Shown here in pieces: positions 44,223-51,969 of a stretch of DNA of 64,000 bases (position 1 is its first letter; each line of letters starts with the position of its first letter). This stretch comes from Pseudomonas fluorescens (GTDB lineage: Bacteria; Pseudomonadota; Gammaproteobacteria; Pseudomonadales; Pseudomonadaceae): positions 5,766,001-5,830,000 of the forward strand of contig NZ_CP038438.1 of NCBI RefSeq assembly GCF_004683905.1, given 5' to 3'. Made by a program: the position numbers and the translations under genes. The notes under the pieces were generated by a model that was not told the origin of the DNA, searched no databases, and saw nothing but the letters and a program-made list of their open reading frames with translations.

Positions 44223-45521
44223 TCAGAGGGTCTTTTCGAAGATCTTCGAGTTGCGCTGATAGTTGTACAGCGACGCCCGCGCCGCCGGCAGGCGCTCGAC
44301 ACTGCTAGGTTCGAACCCGCGCTCGCGGAACCAGTGCGCCGTGCGGGTGGTGAGGACGAACAGGGTTTTCAACCCTTGCGCCCGGGCACGGGTCTCGATG
44401 CGCTCCAGCAGCTCATCGCCGCGACCACCGTGGCGATACTCCGGATTCACCGCCAGGCACGCCAGCTCACCGGCATCCGAATCGGCAATCTGGTACAACG
44501 CCGCACAGGCGATGATCATCCCTTCGCGCTCGACCACGCTGAACTGCTCGATCTCGCGCTCCAGCACTTCGCGCGAACGACGCACCAGAATCCCCTGCTC
44601 TTCCAGCGGACTGATCAAATCGAGCAAACCACCGACGTCTTCAATCGCCGCCTCGCGCACCAGTTCGAATTGCTCCTGAGCGACCAGTGTGCCGCCACCG
44701 TCGCGGGTGAACAGTTCGGTCAGCAGCGCGCCGTCTTCGGCGTAGCTGACGATATGGCTGCGCGCGACACCGCCACGGCAAGCCTCGGCAGCAGCATCCA
44801 GCAGTTCCGCCTGATAGTTATTGCCCAGACGCGCCAGATGCGCAGGCACCTGTTGCGGACGCAGTTCGCGCACCAGTTTGCCGTTCTCGTCGATCAGACC
44901 GAGGTCGGCGCCGAACAGCAGCAGCTTGTCGGCACCGAGGTCGATGGCGGCGCGGGTGGCGACGTCTTCGCAGGCGAGGTTGAAGATTTCCCCGGTCGGC
45001 GAGTAGCCCAGCGGCGACAGCAACACGATCGAACGCTCGTCGAGCAGACGATTGATGCCTTTGCGATCGACCCGGCGCACTTCACCGGTGTGGTGATAGT
45101 CGACGCCTTCGAGCACGCCGATCGGCCGCGCGGTCACAAGGTTGCCGCTGGCCACCCGCAAGCGCGAGCCCTGCATCGGCGACGAGGCCATGTCCATCGA
45201 CAGCCGCGCTTCGATAGCGATACGCAGCTGACCGACCGCGTCGATCACGCACTCCAGCGTTGCCGCATCGGTGATGCGCATGCCGTGGTGGTAGTGCGGG
45301 GTCAGGCCGCGCGCAGCGAGGCGGGTTTCAATCTGCGGGCGCGAACCGTGGACCAGCACCAGGCGCACGCCGAGGCTGTGCAACAGCACGAGGTCGTGGA
45401 CGATGTTGCCGAAGTTCGGATGCTCAACGCCGTCGCCGGGCAGCATGACGACGAAGGTGCAGTCGCGGTGGGCATTGATGTAAGGGGACGCGTGACGAAG
45501 CCAATTGACGTATTCGGGCAT
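44223..45521 (-). CDS. argA: N-acetylglutamate synthase
   Basis: ArgA acetylates glutamate with acetyl-CoA, starting arginine synthesis. The 432-residue protein has an N-terminal amino-acid-kinase-like domain (about 1-280; LVLVHGSRPQIETRLAARGL, the arginine-sensing part) and a C-terminal GNAT domain with the acetyl-CoA loop region AVNPEYRHGGRGDELLERIE. It is the classical long form subject to arginine inhibition. argE lies upstream on the same strand, about 267 bases away with a REP pair between. Confidence 0.96.
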   Translation of the reverse strand: MPEYVNWLRHASPYINAHRDCTFVVMLPGDGVEHPNFGNIVHDLVLLHSLGVRLVLVHGSRPQIETRLAARGLTPHYHHGMRITDAATLECVIDAVGQLRIAIEARLSMDMASSPMQGSRLRVASGNLVTARPIGVLEGVDYHHTGEVRRVDRKGINRLLDERSIVLLSPLGYSPTGEIFNLACEDVATRAAIDLGADKLLLFGADLGLIDENGKLVRELRPQQVPAHLARLGNNYQAELLDAAAEACRGGVARSHIVSYAEDGALLTELFTRDGGGTLVAQEQFELVREAAIEDVGGLLDLISPLEEQGILVRRSREVLEREIEQFSVVEREGMIIACAALYQIADSDAGELACLAVNPEYRHGGRGDELLERIETRARAQGLKTLFVLTTRTAHWFRERGFEPSSVERLPAARASLYNYQRNSKIFEKTL

Positions 45522-45691
45522 GAACCTGGGCCTGTAATAAATAGCAGCCGAAAAAAGGGCGAAACGGAAAACGCACAGCGGGCTGATGGTTATCGTCGGA
45601 ACAGGCTTGGCGACACGCGCGCTCTCCTCATGAATACGGGTTGGGGTGCTGGCAATTTACAGCGTTTGGTCAGACAAAACACCGTCCCCCC

Positions 45692-45781
45692 TGTGGGAGC
45701 GGGCTTGCTCGCGAAAGCGGTGAGTCAGTCGACATCGATGTACCTGATACAGCGCTTTCGCGAGCAAGCCCGCTCCCACAG
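45692..45781. repeat. REP pair, type A, extended arms
   Basis: Arms extend past the core (GCGAAAGCG / CGCTTTCGC). It fills much of the argE-argA gap; the remaining 170 bases near argA hold no other recognised feature. Confidence 0.9.
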
Positions 45782-45788
45782 GTGGACA

Positions 45789-46943
45789 TCATCGTTTGTC
45801 CGGGTTCAGGCAATAATGTTCAATCAACTGCCGCAATAGCTGCACGGTAGGCTGCAAACGTGACATTTCAAGGTATTCGCCGGGCTGGTGTGCGCAGGCG
45901 ATGTCGCCAGGGCCGAGCACGATGGTTTCGCAGCCAAGGCTCTGAAGATAAGGTGCTTCGGTGCCGAACGCTACTGCTTCGGCACTATGCCCAGTGAGCT
46001 TTTCAGCAATGCGCACCAATTCGGCGTCTTCGGCCTGCTCGAATGGCGGCACTTCCGGGAACAACGGCTGGTAGTCGATCTTCACCTGATGACGTTCCGC
46101 AACCGGATTGAGCTTGCGCAGGATTTCCGCACGTAGGACTTTCGGGTCCATGCCCGGCAACGGGCGCAGATCGAACTCCAGCGAACACTGGCCGCAGATG
46201 CGATTCGGATTGTCGCCGCCATGAATACAGCCGAAGTTCATGGTCGGCTGTGGAACGCTGAACTGCGGGTTGTTGAATTCACGCTGCCATAGCAGACGCA
46301 AACCGCGCAGCTCGCCAATGGCATCGTGCATCGCTTCGAGGGCGCTGTGGCCCAGGCGCGGATCCGACGAATGGCCGCTCTGCCCGAGGATATCGATGCG
46401 CTCCATCATGATGCCCTTGTGCATGCGGATCGGCTTGAGCCCGGTCGGCTCGCCGATCACGGCCGCACGGCCCAGTGGCTTGCCGGCCTCGGCCAGCGCG
46501 CGGGCACCGGACATCGAGCTCTCTTCATCACAGGTGGCGAGGATCAGCAGCGGTTGCTTGAACGGCTGGTCGAGCAGCGGCTGCACGGCCTCGATGATCA
46601 GCGCGAAAAAACCCTTCATGTCGCAACTGCCCAGCCCGACCCAGCGGCCATCGACTTCGGTGAGTTTCAGCGGATCGGTCTGCCACAGCGCATCGTCATA
46701 AGGCACGGTATCGCTATGCCCGGCCAGGACCAGGCCACCGGGGCCACTGCCGAAACTGGCGAGCAGGTTGAATTTGCCGGGGCTGACCTGCTGGATATCG
46801 CAGCTGAAGCCCAGATCGCCCAGCCAACCGGCGAGCAAATCGATCACCGCCCGGTTGGACTGATCCAGGCTCGGTTGGGTGCAACTGACCGACGGTGCGG
46901 CGATCAGTGCAGCGAACTGGTCTTGCATGGATGGCAAAGGCAT
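45789..46943 (-). CDS. argE: Acetylornithine deacetylase
   Basis: This M20 zinc hydrolase releases ornithine from N-acetylornithine. From ATG 46943 (GGGAG and GGAG upstream) it has 384 residues. Metal-binding stretches are LVLAGHSDTVPYDD, SCDMKGFFALIIEA, LATCDEESSMSGARALAEA and VLGPGDIACAHQPGEYLEM. Together with ArgA it gives the linear acetyl-ornithine route. A TTG four codons upstream is a weaker start. Confidence 0.93.
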   Translation of the reverse strand: MPLPSMQDQFAALIAAPSVSCTQPSLDQSNRAVIDLLAGWLGDLGFSCDIQQVSPGKFNLLASFGSGPGGLVLAGHSDTVPYDDALWQTDPLKLTEVDGRWVGLGSCDMKGFFALIIEAVQPLLDQPFKQPLLILATCDEESSMSGARALAEAGKPLGRAAVIGEPTGLKPIRMHKGIMMERIDILGQSGHSSDPRLGHSALEAMHDAIGELRGLRLLWQREFNNPQFSVPQPTMNFGCIHGGDNPNRICGQCSLEFDLRPLPGMDPKVLRAEILRKLNPVAERHQVKIDYQPLFPEVPPFEQAEDAELVRIAEKLTGHSAEAVAFGTEAPYLQSLGCETIVLGPGDIACAHQPGEYLEMSRLQPTVQLLRQLIEHYCLNPDKR

Positions 46944-47099
46944 CGCTGACTCCAACTCCCGATTTGAAGTCCATCATAGAGCCATCCGGCGCTCGGAATA
47001 AACCGCCGCAGGGCGTAGGAAGTTTGAGTCCTGTACACTGCACGGCCTTGGCAGCCACACATTCCCCCGGCTGCGCTCCCGATCCTGGATTTTCCGGCC

Positions 47100-48470
47100 A
47101 TGCAGAAAGAAACCGAAATCAAACTCCGCGTCAGCCGCGAAACCCTCGCTGCCCTGCGCGAGCACCCGCTACTGAAAAAACGCAACAAAAATGGCTGGGA
47201 ACGCCGTGAGTTGATGAACCAGTACTTCGACACCCCCGAGCGCGATCTGGCTCAGGCCAAAGTCGCCCTGCGCCTGCGCAAGGACGGTGACGAAGTGATT
47301 CAGACCCTCAAGACCCGCGGCCAGAGCGTGGCCGGTCTGTCCGAGCGTAATGAGTACGACTGGAAATTGCCCAAAGCCAAGCTCGACGTGAAGAAACTCG
47401 ACGGCGAATGCTGGCCCGAGGCGCTGGCCGAGCTGGACAAGAAAACCCTGAAGCCGATCTTCACCACCGATTTCGTCCGCGAGCGCGCGGAAATCGCCTG
47501 GGGCCGCGGCAAGGCCAAAGTGGTGATCGAAGCCGCGCTGGACCTCGGTCACGTGGTGGTCGGCAAACAGAAAGAAGAAATCTGCGAGCTGGAACTGGAA
47601 CTGCGCGAAGGCGAGCCTGCCGCGTTGCTGGAACTGGCCGCCGAACTGGCCGAAACCCTGGCCCTGATGCCGTGCGACATCAGCAAGGCCGAACGCGGCT
47701 ACCGTCTGTACGACGCCAACAGCTACTCGCTGAGCCTGCCCGCGCCGCAACTGACCCCGGAAACCCAACTCGACGACGCCTTCGCCGCGCTGGCCTGGCA
47801 CTTGCTCGGCAGCAGCCAGCGTCTGGCCGAACAATATCGCTTCAACGGCCACTGGCGCCTGCTGCAGGACTGGGTCGAGAACCTCGCGGAAATGCGCGCC
47901 CTGCTCAGCAGCCTCGGCCAGGCCGCACCGCGTCCGGCCACTCACGACCTGCGCGTGGCGCTGGATGCACTGCTGGAAGACTGGCGCCCGCTGGTGCAGG
48001 TCGGCATCGAAGACGAAGACGTACGCAAGGCCGCGCCGGAGCAATTCCTCGAAGAACTGGAAGACCCACGCTGGGGCCTGTTCTCGCTGACTGTTTCGCG
48101 CTGGCTGCTGGCCCGCACCTGGGCCGCCGAGCGCAACACCCGCGGCAACCGCCAGGGCGCCGCGCAACTGCACAGCTGGCTGCCGCGCATGCTCGGCGAA
48201 GAAGCCACGTCCCTGCAACTGCAGCGCTATCAGCAGCAGCCGGAAGATCTGGCCGAGCAACTGCCGCGCATCGAACGCATCCAGGTCTGGCTGCACCATG
48301 CGCGTAACGTGCTGGAGATCGCGGAAATGGATCGCCTGTACGGCGAGCTGAACAAACTGGCGCAACTGGCCAACGAGCCGACGATCACTGACGAACTGCT
48401 CGATGCGCGCAAGCAGCAGGCGATTGCGGTTTATCAGAATCGTGCGTGGAAAATGCTGCTGCGTATGTAA
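47100..48470 (+). CDS. CYTH and CHAD domain protein, probable inorganic triphosphatase
   Basis: The 456-residue protein begins MQKETEIKLRVSRET, holding the ExExK signature of the CYTH tunnel fold (about residues 1-200, with many charged strand residues such as VALRLRKDGDEVIQTLKTRG). A helical CHAD domain with conserved histidines and arginines follows (THDLRVALDALLEDWRPLVQ to the end). The layout is that of E. coli YgiF, a Mg-dependent triphosphatase. CHAD domains bind polyphosphate, so polyphosphate-related metabolism is the likely role. Divergent from argE. Confidence 0.87.
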   Translation: MQKETEIKLRVSRETLAALREHPLLKKRNKNGWERRELMNQYFDTPERDLAQAKVALRLRKDGDEVIQTLKTRGQSVAGLSERNEYDWKLPKAKLDVKKLDGECWPEALAELDKKTLKPIFTTDFVRERAEIAWGRGKAKVVIEAALDLGHVVVGKQKEEICELELELREGEPAALLELAAELAETLALMPCDISKAERGYRLYDANSYSLSLPAPQLTPETQLDDAFAALAWHLLGSSQRLAEQYRFNGHWRLLQDWVENLAEMRALLSSLGQAAPRPATHDLRVALDALLEDWRPLVQVGIEDEDVRKAAPEQFLEELEDPRWGLFSLTVSRWLLARTWAAERNTRGNRQGAAQLHSWLPRMLGEEATSLQLQRYQQQPEDLAEQLPRIERIQVWLHHARNVLEIAEMDRLYGELNKLAQLANEPTITDELLDARKQQAIAVYQNRAWKMLLRM

Positions 48471-48477
48471 TGACTGT

Positions 48478-48577
48478 GTGGTGAGGGGATTCATCCCCGA
48501 TGGACTGCGCAGCAGTCCCTGCTTTCTACTAAAGCGGGGCCGCTTCGCGACCCATCGGGGATAAATCCCCTCGCCAC
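48478..48577. repeat. Inverted repeat, type B
   Basis: Same organisation as the other type B copies. It lies between the convergent CYTH and Lrp-family genes. Confidence 0.88.
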
Positions 48578-48591
48578 GGAGGCCATCCGTG

Positions 48592-49056
48592 CTAGACCGG
48601 GAGGCTGGTCGTCGACTTGATCTCCGACAGCGCCACAATCGAGTTCACCTCCTGAATCCCTGGCACCAGCGACAGCTTTTCGAAGAAGAATCGCTCATAC
48701 GCCTCGATGTCCGCCGCGACAATGCGCAACAGAAAGTCCACCGCGCCCATCAACACATAACACTCCAGCACTTCCGGAAAACCGCGAATCGCCTCGGTGA
48801 ATTCGGTGAAGTTCGAACGCCCGTGGGCGTTGAGTTTGATCTCGGCGAAGATCTGCGTGTTCAGGCCGATCTTCTTGCGATCAAGCAAGGTCACCTGACC
48901 GCGAATGATCCCCTCCTCCTTCATCCGCTGAATCCGCCGCCAGCACGGCGATTGCGACAGCCCCACCTGCTCGGCGATCTGCGCGCTGGACAGTGACGCG
49001 TCCTCTTGCAGCAAGGCGAGAATCCGCCGGTCGTAGCTGTCCAGCTCGCTGTGCAT
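48592..49056 (-). CDS. Lrp/AsnC family transcriptional regulator
   Basis: From ATG 49056 (GAGGA eight bases upstream) the protein has 154 residues. It has the winged helix-turn-helix DRRILALLQEDASLSSAQIA / EQVGLSQSPCWRRIQRMKEE and the C-terminal RAM (ACT-like) ligand domain (EVLECYVLMGAVDFLLRIVA). Members form octamers and respond to amino acids. It is divergent from a small ACT-like protein gene, which is a plausible target. A TTG two codons upstream is a weaker start. Confidence 0.92.
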   Translation of the reverse strand: MHSELDSYDRRILALLQEDASLSSAQIAEQVGLSQSPCWRRIQRMKEEGIIRGQVTLLDRKKIGLNTQIFAEIKLNAHGRSNFTEFTEAIRGFPEVLECYVLMGAVDFLLRIVAADIEAYERFFFEKLSLVPGIQEVNSIVALSEIKSTTSLPV

Positions 49057-49182
49057 AATCAATCCTCAAAATGATAATTTTCCGAATTACTCATGCCGAG
49101 CAATCCGCGAATTCGCTCATCTTAGACAAGAAATGCCCGGCATCGAATGTAAAAATTCCTCCACTGACTCTGGAGACCGGAT

Positions 49183-49521
49183 ATGCCTCACCTCGAAGCC
49201 GTGAATACCCCCGCGCCCCGCGCCGATGTGTGGAACGTCAACAATGCCCACTGCTGTGCGCGTTATCAGTTGCTCGCCGAAGCCGAGCCGGATCTGTTGG
49301 TGCGGGTGCTGAATCTGTTTGCGCTGCAATTCCTCACGCCGCAGCAGGTCCACGTCGAACGGCTCGACGATCTGCTGTCGATCGATATCGTCATTGATGG
49401 TCTGAGCTGGCATCGCGCCCAGGTGATTGCGGAAAAACTTCGTAACCTGATCAGTGTCTGCTCGGTGAACCTGCAAGACGCCGACACGGCGTGGGCTGCG
49501 CCGGCCCAGGCGTCCGGCTGA
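49183..49521 (+). CDS. Small ACT-like protein, resembling acetolactate synthase small subunits
   Basis: This 112-residue frame has GGAGACC before its ATG and GC-rich third positions typical of real genes here. The central part, DLLVRVLNLFALQFLTPQQV and SIDIVIDGLSWHRAQVIAEK followed by LRNLISVCSVNL, has the beta-alpha-beta-beta-alpha pattern of an ACT domain and recalls IlvM/IlvN. No acetolactate synthase large subunit is nearby. It could be an amino-acid-binding regulatory subunit; the family assignment is tentative. Confidence 0.6.
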   Translation: MPHLEAVNTPAPRADVWNVNNAHCCARYQLLAEAEPDLLVRVLNLFALQFLTPQQVHVERLDDLLSIDIVIDGLSWHRAQVIAEKLRNLISVCSVNLQDADTAWAAPAQASG

Positions 49522-49611
49522 CAAATCCGGCAACGGCTTTGTCGGGTAGTGGCCCAACAGTCTGCGGGGCCACGACTATCCTTTGCGCACAGTCGTTCAA
49601 AAGGAGCCCGC

Positions 49612-51396
49612 ATGTCCGTTCAACTCGCCACTCAGGACCGCTGGCTGGATCTCAACGATGTGTTGCGTGAACTGGTCGCCCAGGGTTTTATCAGCCAGGA
49701 CTCGGCGGAGCAGGCGCTCAACGCCCGCCGCCGCCATGCGACCCACGGCCAGCAACATCCGCTGGAGTTCATCGCCAGCCAGCAACTGGATGACCTCAGC
49801 CGTCCAGGCAAACATCTGGACCTGGAAAGCCTGACCCTGTGGCTGGCGCAGCAGGCCGGCCAGCCGTACATGCGCATCGACCCGTTGAAGATCAACGTAG
49901 CCGCAATCACCCCGCTGATGTCCTACGCCTTTGCCCAACGGCACAAGATTCTCGCGGTGGCGGTCGACCGCGATGCGGTGGTCGTGGCCAGCGCCCAGCC
50001 CTACGTCACCGGTTGGGAGGCTGACTTGACCCACGTGCTGAAGCTGCCGATCAAACGGGTGGTCGCCAACCCGGTGGATATCCAGCGTTTCAGCGTCGAG
50101 TTCTTTCGCCTGGCCAAATCGGTCAGCGGCGCCAGCACTGCCGACGCGCAGAGCGGTAACCTCGGCAACTTCGAACAACTGCTCAACCTCGGCGCCAGCG
50201 ATCAGGAACCGGACGCCAACGACGCGCACATCGTCAACATCGTCGACTGGCTGTTCCAGTACGCCTTCCAGCAGCGCGCCAGCGATATCCACATCGAACC
50301 GCGCCGCGAACAGGGCACCGTGCGTTTCCGCATCGACGGCGTGCTGCACAACGTCTATCAATTCCCGCCGCAGGTGACCATGGCGATCGTCAGTCGCCTG
50401 AAAAGCCTCGGGCGGATGAACGTCGCCGAGAAGCGCAAACCCCAGGACGGCCGGGTCAAGACCAAAACCCCGGACGGCGGCGAGGTGGAGCTGCGGCTCT
50501 CAACGCTGCCCACCGCGTTTGGCGAAAAAATGGTCATGCGGATCTTCGACCCGGAAGTGCTGCTCAAGGACTTCGATCAGTTGGGCTTTTCCGCCGACGA
50601 CCTGCGCCGCTGGCAGGACATGACCCGCCAGCCTAACGGCATCATTCTGGTCACCGGACCAACCGGCTCGGGCAAGACCACCACGCTGTACACCACACTG
50701 AAAAAACTGGCGACGCCGGAGATCAACCTCTGCACCATCGAAGACCCGATCGAAATGGTCGAGCCGGCGTTCAACCAGATGCAGGTGCAGCACAACATCG
50801 ACCTGAGCTTCGCCGCCGGCGTGCGCGCGCTGATGCGGCAAGACCCGGACATCATCATGATCGGCGAGATCCGTGACCTGGAAACCGCAGAAATGGCGAT
50901 TCAGGCGGCACTCACCGGCCACCTGGTGCTGTCGACCCTGCACACCAACGATGCCCCCAGCGCGATCAGTCGGCTATTGGAACTCGGCGTGCCGCACTAT
51001 CTGATTAAAGCCACGGTGCTCGGGGTCATGGCCCAGCGTCTGGTGCGCACCCTGTGCCCGCACTGCAAGGCGCCGCTGACGCTGGAAGAGGAAGACTGGC
51101 AAACCCTGACACGGCCCTGGCAGGCGCCGCTGCCGGGCAATGCGCAACGCGCTATCGGTTGCCTGGAGTGTCGCGACACCGGTTATCGCGGACGCGCCGG
51201 GGTCTACGAAATCATGCAGTTGAGCGATAGCCTCAAAGCGCTCATCACCCCCGACACCGACCTCACCGCCATCCGCCGGCAAGCCTTCAAGGAAGGCATG
51301 CGCAGCCTGCGCCTGTCGGGTGCGCAGAAGGTCGCGGCGGGGCTGACCACCCTCGAAGAAGTGCTGCGGGTGACACCGCAGAGCGAGCAGAAATAG
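49612..51396 (+). CDS. GspE/PulE-type secretion ATPase, orphan
   Basis: ATG 49612 follows AAAAGGAG and gives 594 residues. An N-terminal MshEN-type domain (about 40-190) precedes the ATPase core with Walker A VTGPTGSGKTTTLYTTLKKL, Asp box CTIEDPIEMVEPAFNQMQVQ, Walker B MRQDPDIIMIGEIRDLETAE and His box STLHTNDAPSA. A four-cysteine zinc finger is present (CPHCKAP and CLECRDTGYRGR). Such ATPases drive type II secretion or type IV pili. No gspF, secretin or pilin gene is adjacent; PAO1 PA5210 is the same isolated gene. Confidence 0.9.
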   Translation: MSVQLATQDRWLDLNDVLRELVAQGFISQDSAEQALNARRRHATHGQQHPLEFIASQQLDDLSRPGKHLDLESLTLWLAQQAGQPYMRIDPLKINVAAITPLMSYAFAQRHKILAVAVDRDAVVVASAQPYVTGWEADLTHVLKLPIKRVVANPVDIQRFSVEFFRLAKSVSGASTADAQSGNLGNFEQLLNLGASDQEPDANDAHIVNIVDWLFQYAFQQRASDIHIEPRREQGTVRFRIDGVLHNVYQFPPQVTMAIVSRLKSLGRMNVAEKRKPQDGRVKTKTPDGGEVELRLSTLPTAFGEKMVMRIFDPEVLLKDFDQLGFSADDLRRWQDMTRQPNGIILVTGPTGSGKTTTLYTTLKKLATPEINLCTIEDPIEMVEPAFNQMQVQHNIDLSFAAGVRALMRQDPDIIMIGEIRDLETAEMAIQAALTGHLVLSTLHTNDAPSAISRLLELGVPHYLIKATVLGVMAQRLVRTLCPHCKAPLTLEEEDWQTLTRPWQAPLPGNAQRAIGCLECRDTGYRGRAGVYEIMQLSDSLKALITPDTDLTAIRRQAFKEGMRSLRLSGAQKVAAGLTTLEEVLRVTPQSEQK

Positions 51397-51464
51397 GCCA
51401 CTACGGAACCGGATTGGCGAATCGTTATCCAACGCCGTAGTTAACCCCCAGGAGTCACTCAATC

Positions 51465-51782
51465 ATGCGTCTCAAACTTGCTGTCGCCACCGTTGCCTTG
51501 CTGTCCCTTCCCGTTGGTTCAGCGATGGCCGACAGCTTTTGGCGTAACGTCATTTCGTCCGGCGCCACCACCGGTTCGACCTACCTGACCTTCAAGGATC
51601 ACAAGCTGATCGTTGCCGCACAGGACGATGCCGGCAGCTTCGTTGCCAGCGATGGCGGCATCCGTGGGCCGTACCTGGAAGCAGCGATGCAGAAAGTCCG
51701 CGCCGACAATCCGGGCCTGCAGGCCACGGACATGGAACTGGCGAATGCGATTCTGGCGAAGAACGCAGTGGCCTCCGAGTAA
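51465..51782 (+). CDS. DUF2388 small exported protein
   Basis: The 105-residue protein has a signal peptide ending GSAMAD, then SFWRNVISSGATTGSTYLTF, the start shared by the pseudomonad DUF2388 family, and RADNPGLQATDMELANAILA near the end. The mature form of about 83 residues is predicted periplasmic and has no cysteines. AGGAG precedes the ATG. Function unknown. It is on the same strand 68 bases after the orphan GspE and is followed by a strong terminator. Confidence 0.8.
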   Translation: MRLKLAVATVALLSLPVGSAMADSFWRNVISSGATTGSTYLTFKDHKLIVAAQDDAGSFVASDGGIRGPYLEAAMQKVRADNPGLQATDMELANAILAKNAVASE

Positions 51783-51796
51783 GCCAGGCGCCAACA

Positions 51797-51828
51797 AAAA
51801 TGCCGCTCGATCGAGCGGCATTTTTTTG
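51797..51828 (+). terminator. Rho-independent terminator after the DUF2388 gene
   Basis: ATGCCGCTCG and CGAGCGGCAT pair perfectly around AT, followed by seven T residues, 16 bases after the stop. Confidence 0.92.
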
Positions 51829-51858
51829 CCCGTAATGTCGAATTCACCACAATACCCT

Positions 51859-51944
51859 GTGGGAGCGGGCTTGCTCGCGAATGCGGTGGGTCAGACGCAT
51901 CCATTTTTCTGACACGACGCCTTCGCGAGCAAGCCCGCTCCCAC
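51859..51944. repeat. REP pair, type A
   Basis: Standard pair between the terminator and the gcvP stop codon. Confidence 0.9.
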
Positions 51945-51969
51945 TATGGCTCTGCGTGTTGCCTGAAGA

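Noticed and set aside
45522..45690. Functional element between argE and argA beyond the REP pair
   Set aside because: No hairpin, frame or known motif could be supported.
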